A DNA stretch of 64,000 nucleotides from Beijerinckiaceae bacterium (GCA_030684835.1 JAUXWZ010000131.1:1-64000), one strand, 5' to 3'. Positions 42,714 to 53,050 are shown, numbered from the stretch's first letter. Translations and numbers: made by a program. Notes: generated by a model not told the origin, from the sequence alone.

Positions 42714-43820
42714 ATGAAAGCAATCGTCACGAAATCAATCGTCACGAAATCAATCGTCTTGGGAGCATTCGCTGCAGCGGCTGTCGTCGCTGCGCCCACG
42801 CCATCGAACGCCCAGTTTTACCAGGGCAAGCGGCTTACCATTCTCGTCAACTATGCAGCTGGTGGGCCAACCGACATTGAAGCGCGCGTGCTCGCGCGCC
42901 ACATCGGCAAGCATCTCGATGGCGCCACCGTCATCGTGCAAAATATGGATGGTGCGGCGGGCCTCACCGGCCGCAATTATCTGGGTGAGATTGCGCCTAA
43001 GGACGGGTCGTTTGTCGGCTACTTCACTGGCACTGCGTTCCAGTACGCCAACGACTCGCGTCAGCATCGCGTGGACTATCGCACCTATGACTTCGTCGCC
43101 TATCAGCCCGGCACGAGCGTCTATTTCATGCGGACGGACGTGAAGCCGGGCATGAAGACTGCGGCTGATATCATGAAGGCGGAAAACCTCGTTTCGGGCG
43201 GACTCGGCCCGGACAACGCCAAGGACTTGCTCCTGCGCATCACGCTCGATCTGCTCGGCGTCAACTACAAATATGTCACGGGTTACAAAGGCAGCCAGGG
43301 CGCGCGCCTCGCGCTTCAGACCGGCGAGATCAATTACTATTCTGAATCGCCGCCTAGTTATCGTGGCGTCATCGAACCTAGCCTCGTGGCCAAGGGCGAA
43401 GTGATCCCCACCTATTACGATCCTAATTATGACGGCGAAAAATTCACCGAAACAAAGCAGATGCGCGGCCTCGACATCAAGCCGTTCCCCGAGCTGTTCA
43501 AGCAGATCAAGGGCAAGATGCCTGAAGGCGAATTGTGGGAAGTCTACAAGCGCGTCATCGCCCTCAACGGCGCGATGCAACGGATGATCGTGCTGCCGCC
43601 AAACTCCCCACCCGAGGCCGTGACCGCGCTGCGGGCCGCCGTTCGCAAGCTCAACGACGACAAGGGCTACGAAGATGACGCCATCAAGACGTTTGGCTTC
43701 GGGCCCGAATGGACGGCGAGCGATGACGTTGCGGATCGTGTGCGGCGCGCGCTGGTCCTGCCGCAGCCAGTGAAGGATTTCATGCACGCCTACATCAAAA
43801 ACGCTCCAAGAGGACGTTAG
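42714..43820 (+). CDS. TctC/Bug-type binding protein H
   Basis: A 368-residue Bug protein, the most divergent of the eight. The hydrophobic signal region GAFAAAAVVAAPTPSNA is preceded by a repeated IVTKS unit from a 15-bp tandem repeat. The canonical glycine loop reads NYAAGGPTDIEARVLARHIG and the next block NMDGAAGLTGRNYLGEIAPKDG. GGAGGG precedes the ATG. It is transcribed with the third acyl-CoA synthetase, so its ligand may be the acid that enzyme activates. Confidence 0.9.
   Translation: MKAIVTKSIVTKSIVLGAFAAAAVVAAPTPSNAQFYQGKRLTILVNYAAGGPTDIEARVLARHIGKHLDGATVIVQNMDGAAGLTGRNYLGEIAPKDGSFVGYFTGTAFQYANDSRQHRVDYRTYDFVAYQPGTSVYFMRTDVKPGMKTAADIMKAENLVSGGLGPDNAKDLLLRITLDLLGVNYKYVTGYKGSQGARLALQTGEINYYSESPPSYRGVIEPSLVAKGEVIPTYYDPNYDGEKFTETKQMRGLDIKPFPELFKQIKGKMPEGELWEVYKRVIALNGAMQRMIVLPPNSPPEAVTALRAAVRKLNDDKGYEDDAIKTFGFGPEWTASDDVADRVRRALVLPQPVKDFMHAYIKNAPRGR
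42721..42758 (+). repeat. 15-bp tandem repeat in signal-peptide coding region
   Basis: CAATCGTCACGAAAT occurs twice without mismatch, followed by eight bases of a third copy. It encodes the repeated VTKSI units at the N-terminus of Bug protein H. The length is a multiple of three, so copy number can change without a frameshift and would only lengthen the basic part of the signal peptide. Confidence 0.9.
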
Positions 43821-44070
43821 GGCAGGGGCGCTGACCTTCCTGTTGGGAATTGTTTAACCTTTACCGATTGTTAAAGATCGGCAGGCACGGTTTTTCCATG
43901 CGCCGCGCGGCGGCTGGAACAACCGTGAGCAGTCCAATGTCTTCGACAAATGACAAAGCCCAGCCGGAAAGCGGGCTCTCCTCAAGCAGATCACTTGTTC
44001 CATACCTGAACAACGCGAGGCCGGCGCCTCGGCGTCGCATGCATCGGCAGCCGCGCACCCGACCGCGCAA

Positions 44071-44754
44071 GTGCGGCGGTTGGCGTTGCCGGCCCTGCTT
44101 CTCGTCTTGACTGGTTCGGTAGGCTGGTATGCCGGTACGCAGTCCGTGTCGGCTATTGCGGGCGCAGACAAGCTGCAGATGCAAGCCTCTATTTCAGAGG
44201 ACATCAAGGCGCAGGCCGCAGCTCTTGCCTCACTGGAGGCGCGGATTAAGCGCATCGAAACGACGCCGGTCGCCGACGCCACCCTGAAGCCCGGTATCGA
44301 AATCCTCGCGCAGCGTATCGACGAGATCGCGCGCAAACAGACATTGGCTCTCACGCAGACGTCAACTCGTCTGGACCGGTCCGATAAGGACATGAGCTCA
44401 CGGATGGACCGAATCACGGAGCGGTTCGAGCGCATCGAGAAGCAGGTTACGACGCCGACGCCTATAAGCTCGATCCAGAAAAACACGACCGCGATCACCC
44501 GCAGCAACCCCGATGTGACGTCTGCCGCCGCTGCGCCCACGCCAAAGGCTGAGGCTGCGGATGCGAAGGCTGTGCGCGGTTATATCTTGCGGGAGGTGTT
44601 CCGCGGGGGCGCACTCGTGGAAAGCCGCTACGGCGTCATGGAGGTTTTTCCTGGCGCCCAATTGCCCGGCGCAGGCCGGGTGCGCAGCGTGGAGAAACGC
44701 GACGGACGCTGGGTTGTCGTCACGACCGCCGGGTTGATTCAAGCGCAGGACTAA
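44071..44754 (+). CDS. Membrane-anchored coiled-coil protein, unknown function, uncertain N-terminus
   Basis: A 227-residue protein. It has one membrane segment near the start (LALPALLLVLTGSVGWYAG), a long helical coiled-coil region (about 35-125), a Pro/Ala-rich linker, and a conserved-looking C-terminal beta domain from RGYILREVFRGGALVES to the end. Similar proteins are common and unassigned in rhizobia. The first usable start is GTG 44071, without a ribosome site, yet the same frame stays open back to 43954. A plausible N-terminus beginning at ATG 43937 lies in another frame, so a frameshift near 43975-43985 is possible. It converges with opgH. Confidence 0.7.
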   Translation: MRRLALPALLLVLTGSVGWYAGTQSVSAIAGADKLQMQASISEDIKAQAAALASLEARIKRIETTPVADATLKPGIEILAQRIDEIARKQTLALTQTSTRLDRSDKDMSSRMDRITERFERIEKQVTTPTPISSIQKNTTAITRSNPDVTSAAAAPTPKAEAADAKAVRGYILREVFRGGALVESRYGVMEVFPGAQLPGAGRVRSVEKRDGRWVVVTTAGLIQAQD

Positions 44755-44774
44755 CGATTGACCGGAAAAGGCGG

Positions 44775-46943
44775 TTACGCCGCCGAGACGCTGGCGCTCT
44801 TGGGCAGGCGCGTCAGCATGTCGATGAGCGCACGATCGTGCAGGATCACCGTGCGCTCGGCCGGCTTTAGCCAGGCTATGGCGTCGTCGATGCACGTTGC
44901 GTCAATGAGCTTGGCTTCCGCGATCACCCGTTCCGCATAAATTTCACCGCGCTGTCGCCGTGCTGCGGGCGGCAGCATTTTCTCATGCGCATCGCGCAAG
45001 ACCGGGTTCTTGTGGATCGCGACCAGCGCATTGACGTGCTCGTTGCTCTCGCGCGCAAGTTGCTCTTCGATTTCGGCGGCGCGCGACGCAACGCGGGGCC
45101 GGTCGCCTTCTTCTGGCGTCACCAAAAGTCCCATGCGGCGCATCGCCATGCCGAGCGCCAGCTTGCCGCTGGCCCACGACAATGGGATGGCGAGGATGAG
45201 CCCCGCAATCGTTGGCGACATCCAGGCTGCAAGCGACGTCGATAGCATCAGCGCCACGATCAGCGTGAGAAAACCAAGAGCCATGTGCCAGCGATGCCGA
45301 CGCACAATGTCGCTGAACGGAATTGAACCGTCGTCGCGGCGCTGAGGGGTCCATCCCGTGTCGCGTCCGAACACGATCTGCAGAACGGAGCCCGTCTGGA
45401 TAACCATCATGACCGGCGCGATCAGCGCCGCGAAGATGATTTCAACAATGGAGGACACGACGAGGCCGAACGCGCCGCCGCAGGCCTTGCGTGTCGGCGC
45501 GCGGAACAGCGCATAGATGAGGCCAAGCGCTTTTGGCGTCAGCAGCACGGCCATGGTCAGAAGGAACAGGTCGAGGGCGCGCTCATAGTCGAAACGTGGC
45601 CAGTCTGGAAAACGCTGGAATTCGTGCGTGAAATATTCTGGCCGGATGTAGGCCGATTGCACGACGAGGAACATGCCCACGATCAGCGCCGCGAACCACA
45701 CGGGCGAGTTGACGTAACCGAACACGCCGGATGCAAAATGCTGTCGGCTCATCAGCGAAAGTCCGCGGGCTGAAAAGACGCGAAGATGTTGAAGATTGCC
45801 CTGGCACCAACGCCGATCACGCGTCGCCACGTCGATCAGCGACGGGGGGCTCTCCTCATAGCTGCCACGCAGCGTCGGCAGCATGTAAACCCCGTAGCCG
45901 CCGCGAATGATCATGGCGGCCTCCGCGAAATCGTGGCTGAGGATATGCCCGCCAAATGGCGGCTTGCCGCTTAGAATTGGCATGGAGCAGTGGGCCGCAA
46001 AAGCCCGGCAACGGATGATCGCGTTGTGGCCCCAGTAATTGCCCTGCCGCCCTGACCAGACAGCCAGGCCCGCGCCGATCACGGTCCCGTACAGACGGGC
46101 CGAGAATTGCTGCAGACGCGCAAAGAATGTGTTGCGATTGATGATGAGCGGCAGCGTCTGGATGATGCCGGCGTCCGGGTCTTTCTCCATCGCGGCGGTG
46201 AGTTGCAAAATGCACTCGGCCGTCATGAGGCTGTCGGCGTCGAGCACAATCATGTGCTCATAGGCGCCGCCCCAACGACGCAGAAACTCTTCAATGTTGC
46301 CGGCCTTGCGCGAAACGTTCTTGGGGCGGTGACGGTAGTAAACCCGCACCTTGTCTCCCAGTCGTTCCTTCAGCGCGATATAGGTCTGCTCTTCCGCGAC
46401 CCAGACGTCCGGGTTCGTGCTGTCGGACAGCAGGAACCACGCAAAATGATGTCCGAGCCCGGTTTCCTCGACCTCCTCGATCATCGCCTCCATGGCGGCG
46501 AAAACGCGAGACGGCGCTTCGTTGTAGATTGGCATGACAATCGCAGTCTGCTCGCGCAACTCCGTGGGCATGGATTGGGGGCGCGGTGCGAGAAGCAGAT
46601 TGATATAGCCGACAATGCCGCCCGTGAACGCCAGCGCGATCCACGAGAAGTTGATGGCGAAGAGAACCAGCAACGCCCATTTCAGCGTCGTAATGGTGCC
46701 GACGTTGATGACGCCGTACATTTCGACGACGCCATACACTGTGAGCAACGCCGCGCCGCCGAAGACGAACAACCTTGCTAAAATCGTCAGGGCGTCCAGT
46801 TGCGGACGCGCGGGCTTGTGGCGCGCCTTGCGATCAAAGCGCGAGAAAGATTGCGCCGGCATCGCCAAAGGCGATTCATCCGGCGTGGAGAATGTGGCGC
46901 CGCCCTGGCGCCCGGTGTCGGCGATCGTGTTTACGGAGTCCAT
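44775..46943 (-). CDS. opgH: Glucans biosynthesis glucosyltransferase H
   Basis: A 722-residue inner-membrane family 2 glycosyltransferase that polymerises glucose from UDP-glucose into the backbone of osmoregulated periplasmic glucans. The catalytic core shows VLDADSL (DxD), the later SHDFAEAA acid region and RRWCQGN (QxxRW-type). Several membrane helices flank it on both sides. The start at ATG 46943 lies inside the end of opgG (13-bp overlap); a GTG four codons upstream is also possible. The overlap couples it to opgG, the normal pairing for this pathway. Confidence 0.93.
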   Translation of the reverse strand: MDSVNTIADTGRQGGATFSTPDESPLAMPAQSFSRFDRKARHKPARPQLDALTILARLFVFGGAALLTVYGVVEMYGVINVGTITTLKWALLVLFAINFSWIALAFTGGIVGYINLLLAPRPQSMPTELREQTAIVMPIYNEAPSRVFAAMEAMIEEVEETGLGHHFAWFLLSDSTNPDVWVAEEQTYIALKERLGDKVRVYYRHRPKNVSRKAGNIEEFLRRWGGAYEHMIVLDADSLMTAECILQLTAAMEKDPDAGIIQTLPLIINRNTFFARLQQFSARLYGTVIGAGLAVWSGRQGNYWGHNAIIRCRAFAAHCSMPILSGKPPFGGHILSHDFAEAAMIIRGGYGVYMLPTLRGSYEESPPSLIDVATRDRRWCQGNLQHLRVFSARGLSLMSRQHFASGVFGYVNSPVWFAALIVGMFLVVQSAYIRPEYFTHEFQRFPDWPRFDYERALDLFLLTMAVLLTPKALGLIYALFRAPTRKACGGAFGLVVSSIVEIIFAALIAPVMMVIQTGSVLQIVFGRDTGWTPQRRDDGSIPFSDIVRRHRWHMALGFLTLIVALMLSTSLAAWMSPTIAGLILAIPLSWASGKLALGMAMRRMGLLVTPEEGDRPRVASRAAEIEEQLARESNEHVNALVAIHKNPVLRDAHEKMLPPAARRQRGEIYAERVIAEAKLIDATCIDDAIAWLKPAERTVILHDRALIDMLTRLPKSASVSAA

Positions 46944-48499
46944 CTGTAGAGCCACGTCTCGCTGATCGGCCTGCCTGCTGACTCGAGCAGCAAACGCAAT
47001 TCTGTGTGTGGTTCGTTGCCCGCGTCCACGTCAAATGTAACGCGCGCGGCTTTTTCGTGGCGCGCCATGATGAGGCGGGAAGAGATAATCGAACCCTGGA
47101 TGGTGGTCACGCGCGCGGTCACTTCGGGAAAGCGCGCGACATCGGCCAGCGCATTGCCGCGAAATTCTACCATGAACCGGCGCCGACGCGCATTCTGCGG
47201 AGCGTTGCTGATGCGGCCGCTGCGTGACCGCCAGGCGACGGAAAGTGGCGGCCTGTCCGGCGGCGTCCAACACCACCATTGACGGTACGAGAAAGTCGTC
47301 TCGGTGTTGGCGGCAAGGGGCGCGCGCGGCCGCCAGAATACAATGATGTTCTGGTTGACCTGCGACTCCGCCGGAATTTCGACGAGAGTCACATGGCCGG
47401 GGCCCCAATCGCCGAGCGGTTCCGTCCACACGGAAGGGCGCGCCTCCCAATGGTTGTCATCGTCGCTGAACAGCGCAAAATCGCGGTCGCGTTGCAGGAT
47501 GCCAAAACCCTTGGGGTTGTCGTCGACAAACGCGGATAACTGGATCGACTGACGGTTCGCGACCGGACGCCAGATCCACTCATCCTTGCCCGAGTGCATC
47601 TGCACGCCTGAGACGTCGTATACGTTGGGTCGTACGTCGTCGCCCCGCCGCCGATCAATGTGGCCGAACAGGAATGTGCCCTGTATCGTCCCGATGCCGA
47701 TATTGTCGATCGCCGTGCGCGTGAAGAGGACGCATTCCGTGTCGACAATCGTCGCGTCGCCCGGACGCATCGTATAACGGAAAGCGCCCGTTACGCTCTC
47801 CGATTCCAGCAGCGCATGAATGACTACGGCGTTGGCGGCCAAGACCGGCCGCTCGATCCAGACGGTCGAGAAGTAAGGGAACTCTTCACCCTTCGCCTGG
47901 TCCAGCGGGCGAACGGCGAGGCCGCGCGCTGAAGCGCCGAAAGGTTGCCCGCGGGCGACGGTCTGGAAATAACCCTGACCCTGAAAATTGCAGAAATCCT
48001 GCAATGAGCCATCTTGTCCGCGCTGCCAAAGCCGGAAGCCGGCGAAGCCAACGTCCTTGCGCTCGGCGGCGGCGGGCACTCTGCTGAAATTGATATCAGC
48101 GGGATCGTAGCCGATGCGTCGCACGACGCCGTCTTCAACGACGTTGATCTGAAGCGAATTGTTAAAGATGAATCCACGAGGTGTCGGCTCAAGCGCAAAG
48201 CCGATCGACTGATCTCGCCAGATGAAAGCGTCCGGCTTTCGTTCAAGCGACATGTACTGATCGTGGTTCAGGGTATTGAATGGATCGGGCAGATCCAGCG
48301 CCGGCTTTTTCCACGGCTGCCGCGCGAGATTGCGAGCGATTTCCGCGACCTGCGAGGGGTCAAAACGGGGCGGCTTCGGCGGAGCCACAGGCTCCGGCGG
48401 AGGTTGCTGGGCGAAGGTGTGACCTGAGGAGACAGCTGCGAATGCTGGCGCACTCACGCCCGCCAGTGCAAGCTTCAACACGTCCCTACGCTGGTACAT
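46931..48499 (-). CDS. opgG: Periplasmic glucan biosynthesis protein OpgG/OpgD
   Basis: A 522-residue periplasmic protein needed with OpgH to make osmoregulated periplasmic glucans. The N-terminus MYQRRDVLKLALAGVSAPA is a twin-arginine signal, as in OpgD. The mature part has family blocks such as RPLDQAKGEEFPYFSTVWIE, FLFGHIDRRRGDDVRPNVYD and QSIQLSAFVDDNPKGFGILQRDR. I start at 48499, with GGAGCG ten bases before it; a longer frame would hide the Tat signal. Paralogues OpgG and OpgD are hard to separate by eye. It is divergent from glmU. Confidence 0.9.
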   Translation of the reverse strand: MYQRRDVLKLALAGVSAPAFAAVSSGHTFAQQPPPEPVAPPKPPRFDPSQVAEIARNLARQPWKKPALDLPDPFNTLNHDQYMSLERKPDAFIWRDQSIGFALEPTPRGFIFNNSLQINVVEDGVVRRIGYDPADINFSRVPAAAERKDVGFAGFRLWQRGQDGSLQDFCNFQGQGYFQTVARGQPFGASARGLAVRPLDQAKGEEFPYFSTVWIERPVLAANAVVIHALLESESVTGAFRYTMRPGDATIVDTECVLFTRTAIDNIGIGTIQGTFLFGHIDRRRGDDVRPNVYDVSGVQMHSGKDEWIWRPVANRQSIQLSAFVDDNPKGFGILQRDRDFALFSDDDNHWEARPSVWTEPLGDWGPGHVTLVEIPAESQVNQNIIVFWRPRAPLAANTETTFSYRQWWCWTPPDRPPLSVAWRSRSGRISNAPQNARRRRFMVEFRGNALADVARFPEVTARVTTIQGSIISSRLIMARHEKAARVTFDVDAGNEPHTELRLLLESAGRPISETWLYRWTP

Positions 48500-48677
48500 C
48501 GACGACAGGCGCTCCGGTGCGGTGGCGCCGTAAATCAGTCTTAAAGGCGCGCGGCGCACTCTATATCAGATTGCGGCGCGCGTGCGACGACTTTCCGGTA
48601 ATTGCGCGGGTTCCGGCATGTTTTGGCGATGCCGCTCGCCTGGAGTACATGAGGATGCATTTCTGGAGACGCCGTTC

Positions 48678-50042
48678 ATGACTTCGCCCGCGCCTGCGCG
48701 CCGTTCATGCCTGACCATCGCGCTTGCGGCGGGAGAGGGGACGCGCATGAAATCCGGCCTTCCCAAAGTGCTCCACGCCGTAGCGGGGCGGACCATGCTG
48801 GCTCACGTCCTCGCGGCGTGCAGCCAGGCCGGCGCCGACGCGCTTGCGGTTGTTGTGGGCCCCGGACGCGAGGATGTGGCCAAGGCCGCGCGCGCAATCG
48901 CTCCGCAAATTGACGTCTACGTGCAGACGGAACGCCTCGGCACAGCTCACGCTGCGCTTGCCGCCCGCGAAGCCATCGCGCGCGGCTATGACGACCTGCT
49001 CATCGTCTTTGGCGACACGCCTCTGCTTACCGCCGAGACGCTTGGCCGCATGCGCGAGGCGCTCGCCGCCGGCGCCGGCGTCGCCGCAATGGCGTTTCTC
49101 GCCGCCGATCCCACAGGCTACGGCCGCCTGATCACCAATGGCGACGATTTGCTGGCGATCCGGGAGCAGAAGGATGCATCCGAGGCGGAGCGCGCGGTGC
49201 GCACCTGTAATGCGGGCATCATGGCCATCGACGCGCGCAAGGCGTTGAGGCTTCTGTCGGATATTGGAAACGCCAATGCCCAAGGCGAATTCTACCTCAC
49301 TGACGTCGTGGAGAAAGCTCGCGAGCACGCGCTGCGCTGCGTCGTCGTCATGGCCAGCGAAGAAGAAGCCATGGGCGTGAACGATCGCGTTCAGCTCGCG
49401 GCCGCTGAAGCCGTCATGCAGCGCCGTTTGCGCGTCGCCGCCATGCGGCGCGGGGCGACCATGATCGCTCCCGACACCGTGACCCTGACGTGGGACACGC
49501 AGATCGGCCGCGATGTCCTTATTGAGCCGGGCGTCTTTTTTGGCCCGGGTTGCGTCATTGAGGACGGGGCGGTCATTCACGCCTATTCGCATCTGGAGGG
49601 CGCGAAGGTTGCTGGAGGCGCCAACGTGGGCCCGTTTGCGCGCTTGCGTCCCGGCGCGGATTTACGCAAGGATTCCAAGGTGGGCAATTTCGTGGAGGTG
49701 AAAGCTGCGCTGATCGACGAGGGCGCCAAAGTCAGCCACCTGACCTATATCGGCGACGCCACCGTTGGGGCGGGCGCCAACATCGGCGCCGGGACGATCA
49801 CCTGCAATTACGACGGTTTCAGCAAATTCCGCACAACGATTGGCGCGGGCGCCTTTGTGGGCTCCAATTCGTCCCTCGTTGCGCCGGTCACCATCGGCGA
49901 GGGCGCCTATGTCGGCTCAGGCTCGATTGTAACGAAGGACGTTGCGCCCGACGCGCTCGCTGTGGCGCGAGGTCGGCAGTTCGAAAAAGCTGGATGGGCG
50001 GCAGCTTTCCGAGCCAAACAGAAGCCAAAGGCGAAAACCTGA
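48678..50042 (+). CDS. glmU: Bifunctional GlmU: GlcN-1-P acetyltransferase / GlcNAc-1-P uridyltransferase
   Basis: A 454-residue enzyme making UDP-GlcNAc for peptidoglycan and lipopolysaccharide. The N-terminal uridyltransferase shows [18 protein letters not shown] and the GDTPLL metal region. The C-terminal acetyltransferase is a left-handed beta-helix with repeated hexapeptides and the catalytic region [20 protein letters not shown] followed by NYDG. GGAGA nine bases before ATG 48678 fixes the start. It is 112 bp before glmS, the usual order in this clade. Confidence 0.97.
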   Translation: MTSPAPARRSCLTIALAAGEGTRMKSGLPKVLHAVAGRTMLAHVLAACSQAGADALAVVVGPGREDVAKAARAIAPQIDVYVQTERLGTAHAALAAREAIARGYDDLLIVFGDTPLLTAETLGRMREALAAGAGVAAMAFLAADPTGYGRLITNGDDLLAIREQKDASEAERAVRTCNAGIMAIDARKALRLLSDIGNANAQGEFYLTDVVEKAREHALRCVVVMASEEEAMGVNDRVQLAAAEAVMQRRLRVAAMRRGATMIAPDTVTLTWDTQIGRDVLIEPGVFFGPGCVIEDGAVIHAYSHLEGAKVAGGANVGPFARLRPGADLRKDSKVGNFVEVKAALIDEGAKVSHLTYIGDATVGAGANIGAGTITCNYDGFSKFRTTIGAGAFVGSNSSLVAPVTIGEGAYVGSGSIVTKDVAPDALAVARGRQFEKAGWAAAFRAKQKPKAKT

Positions 50043-50154
50043 GGCATGGCGCATTTAACCAGCGGGATTGTTTTGCCTTCTTTTGGCGCCCCTGAGATTG
50101 TACGGCTTAGCCAGCGCCGCGCGCGCGAGGCAAGGATTGCGGAGTTTTCCTGAC

Positions 50155-51981
50155 ATGTGCGGAATTGTCGGCATCATCGGACGTGAACCGGTCGCGAGCC
50201 GTTTGATCGAAGCGCTGAAGCGGCTCGAATACCGCGGTTACGATTCGGCTGGCGTCGCTACGCTGGAAGAGGGCCATCTCGCGCGGCGCCGCGCCGAGGG
50301 CAAGTTGCGCAACCTCGAAGCGCGGCTGAACGAACAGCCCCTGCATGGCTTCGTCGGCATAGGCCACACCCGCTGGGCGACCCATGGGCGCCCCACCGAA
50401 AATAACGCTCATCCGCACGCCACGGAACGGCTTGCCGTAGTCCATAACGGCATCATCGAAAACTTTCGCGAGCTGCGTGATGAGCTGACCGGGCGCGGTC
50501 ATCGATTTGTTAGCGAGACCGACACCGAGGTCGTCGCTCACCTCGTCACCGACGAGATGGACAAGGGCAAGGCGCCGATCGCCGCTGTCGCGGCCGCGCT
50601 GCCGCGCCTCAAGGGCGCCTTCGCGCTCGCTTTCGTGTTTAACGGCGCGCCTGACATCCTCATCGCCGCCCGGCAGGGCGCGCCGCTCGCAATTGGCTAC
50701 GGCGAGGGAGAAATGTTCCTCGGCTCCGACGCGCTGGCGCTGGCGCCGTTCACAGACACGATCACCTACCTTGAAGATGGCGACTGGGCGATCCTCTCAC
50801 GCGAGGGCGTCGAGTTCCGCGACGCGGAAGGCCTCGTCGTGGAGCGCGCAAAGCAGAAGACGCAGGCGTCCGCATTCCTCGTCGACAAGGGCAACCACCG
50901 CCACTTCATGGCGAAGGAAATCCACGAACAGCCCGAAGTTGTCGGCCGCACGCTGGCGCATTATCTCGACATGTCGTCAGGCTGCGTGCGCCTGCCGTTT
51001 GAAATGCCGTTCGATGCAGCCAGCCTTTCGCGTGTGACGATCTCCGCCTGCGGCACCGCGTATTACGCCGGCCTCATCGGTAAATACTGGATCGAGCGTT
51101 TCGGCCGAATCCCCGTTGAAATCGATTTCGCCTCGGAATTCCGCTACCGCGAAGCGCCGCTTGATGCGGCGGGCCTGATGATTGTGGTGTCGCAATCGGG
51201 CGAAACCGCGGACACGCTCGCCTCGCTGCGTTACGCAAAATCACAGGGGCAGAAGGTTCTGTCTGTCGTCAACGTGCCCACATCCACCATCGCGCGCGAG
51301 AGCGACGCGGTGGCGCTGACTCTCGCGGGCCCCGAGATCGGCGTTGCGTCCACGAAGGCGTTCACATGCCAATTATCCGTGCTGGCGTGCTTGGCCATCG
51401 CCATCGGCCGTGCGCGCGGCGTGCTGTCGGCGGAACGTGAGCAGGAGCTCGTCTCGCAACTCATTGGCGTGCCCGGCTTGATGGCCGAAGCCATCAAGCG
51501 CGAAGCCTCCATCGAGCAAATTTCATACGGCCTCTCGAAGGCCAAGGACGTGCTTTACCTGGGCCGAGGCACCAGCTTTCCGCTTGCGCTGGAAGGCGCA
51601 TTGAAGCTGAAGGAAATCTCCTACATCCACGCCGAAGGCTACGCGGCTGGCGAACTCAAGCACGGGCCCATTGCGCTGATCGACGAGTCTATGCCTGTGA
51701 TCGTCATCGCCCCCCATGACGCAGTCATCGAGAAAACTGTATCGAACATGCAGGAAGTGGCCGCGCGCGGCGGACGCATCATCCTCATAGGCGACGATAG
51801 AACCGCCGCAGAATCGGCGATCGATTTCCACGGCCATATCTCGATGCCGCCGATGCCGCCCGATTTCGCGCCGATCGTTTACGCCGTGCCCGCGCAAATG
51901 CTCGCCTACCATACGGCTGTCGCCATGGGTAAGGACGTGGACCAGCCGCGCAACCTCGCAAAAAGCGTGACCGTCGAGTAG
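50155..51981 (+). CDS. glmS: Glutamine-fructose-6-phosphate aminotransferase GlmS
   Basis: A 608-residue amidotransferase converting fructose-6-P and glutamine to glucosamine-6-P. MCGIVGIIG gives the N-terminal nucleophile Cys2. The glutaminase domain (to about 240) includes GIGHTRWATHGRP and ENFRELRDEL. Two SIS domains follow with SACGTAYYAG, VVSQSGETADT and the C-terminal NLAKSVTVE. Upstream frame extension to 50068 is rejected because Cys must be residue 2. No ribozyme-like structure precedes it, as expected in proteobacteria. Confidence 0.97.
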   Translation: MCGIVGIIGREPVASRLIEALKRLEYRGYDSAGVATLEEGHLARRRAEGKLRNLEARLNEQPLHGFVGIGHTRWATHGRPTENNAHPHATERLAVVHNGIIENFRELRDELTGRGHRFVSETDTEVVAHLVTDEMDKGKAPIAAVAAALPRLKGAFALAFVFNGAPDILIAARQGAPLAIGYGEGEMFLGSDALALAPFTDTITYLEDGDWAILSREGVEFRDAEGLVVERAKQKTQASAFLVDKGNHRHFMAKEIHEQPEVVGRTLAHYLDMSSGCVRLPFEMPFDAASLSRVTISACGTAYYAGLIGKYWIERFGRIPVEIDFASEFRYREAPLDAAGLMIVVSQSGETADTLASLRYAKSQGQKVLSVVNVPTSTIARESDAVALTLAGPEIGVASTKAFTCQLSVLACLAIAIGRARGVLSAEREQELVSQLIGVPGLMAEAIKREASIEQISYGLSKAKDVLYLGRGTSFPLALEGALKLKEISYIHAEGYAAGELKHGPIALIDESMPVIVIAPHDAVIEKTVSNMQEVAARGGRIILIGDDRTAAESAIDFHGHISMPPMPPDFAPIVYAVPAQMLAYHTAVAMGKDVDQPRNLAKSVTVE

Positions 51982-52071
51982 TCGCGCGACAATCCAATCA
52001 TTCCGGAACATGCCGGCTCCACACGTGTTACCCGAGCGATCAACCGCGGGCAGCTTGTGCGGAGACCTTTG

Positions 52072-52971
52072 ATGGAAAACGGCAGAGGATTGGCGATCAT
52101 AACGGGTGCGTCGAGCGGCATTGGTTATGAACTGGCGAAGCGTTGCGCGGATGATGGATACAATCTTGTCATCGCGGCGGACGAAGCGAAAATCGAGACA
52201 GTGGCGCAAGAACTTCGCAGCCTCGGCTGTGGGGTGCATGCTTTGCAATGCGATTTGGCAAAGACCTACGAAGTTGATCGCCTTGTCAAACTTGTAGGCG
52301 ATCGCACTGTCGATATTCTCATCGCCAACGCCGGCCATGGTTTGGGCGAGGCCTTCCTGGATCAGAATTTCGAGGAAGCGCGGCACGTCGTCGATACGAA
52401 CATCGCGGGCACGATCTATCTTGTCCAAGTTGTCGGCAAGCGCATGCGGGCGCAACGCAGCGGGAAAATCCTGATCACAGGTTCTGAAGCCGGCTTTATC
52501 CCGGGCGCGTATCAGGCCGTTTACAACGGCACTAAGGCCTTTGTGGATTCCTTCTCATTCGCACTGCGCGAGGAACTTCGCGATTCGGGCGTGACCGTCA
52601 CTTGCCTGATGCCGGGAGCCACGGAGACTGCATTTTTCGCGCGTGCGCGGCTTCTGGACACGAAGGTCGGGCAATCATCGAAGGACGATCCCGCGATGGT
52701 GGCGCGGAAGGGTTTCGAAGCGATGATGGCGGGCCACGGCGACGTTGTGACGGGCTGGCGCAACAAGGTGAAGACTAGCGTAGCCAACATTACGCCCGCG
52801 GGTCGCCTTGCGCGTATGCATCGTGGACTTGCGGAGCCCGGCTACTCGGAAAGGAGCCGCGACGAGGGGGCAGGTTGGATAGCGCCGCTAGCGATAGGCG
52901 CCGGCGCACTCCTGGGAATTCTAATCCTGTCGAATTCCGCCGTCGACGCAGAGGATTTGAGAAGACATTAA
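52072..52971 (+). CDS. Short-chain dehydrogenase/reductase with C-terminal membrane helix
   Basis: A 299-residue classical-type SDR. The nucleotide loop is ITGASSGIG, the catalytic Ser is in ITGSEAGF and the YxxxK pair in VYNGTKAF, all intact. The C-terminus adds a hydrophobic stretch, WIAPLAIGAGALLGILILS, which may anchor it in the membrane. GGAGA precedes ATG 52072. It stands alone, 90 bp after glmS, and its substrate is unknown. The contrast with the active-site-less SDR at 3345 is clear. Confidence 0.88.
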   Translation: MENGRGLAIITGASSGIGYELAKRCADDGYNLVIAADEAKIETVAQELRSLGCGVHALQCDLAKTYEVDRLVKLVGDRTVDILIANAGHGLGEAFLDQNFEEARHVVDTNIAGTIYLVQVVGKRMRAQRSGKILITGSEAGFIPGAYQAVYNGTKAFVDSFSFALREELRDSGVTVTCLMPGATETAFFARARLLDTKVGQSSKDDPAMVARKGFEAMMAGHGDVVTGWRNKVKTSVANITPAGRLARMHRGLAEPGYSERSRDEGAGWIAPLAIGAGALLGILILSNSAVDAEDLRRH

Positions 52972-53050
52972 CCCTGCGTCGAGCCTCGGCGCCTGCTTGG
53001 AACTTGTCAGGAGGCTGCTATCGTATCCGCAGGGATAAGAGGGGCAGCTC

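Noticed and set aside
42750-43787. Open frame of 345 codons on the minus strand
   Set aside because: Antisense to Bug protein H, without recognisable motif or ribosome site.
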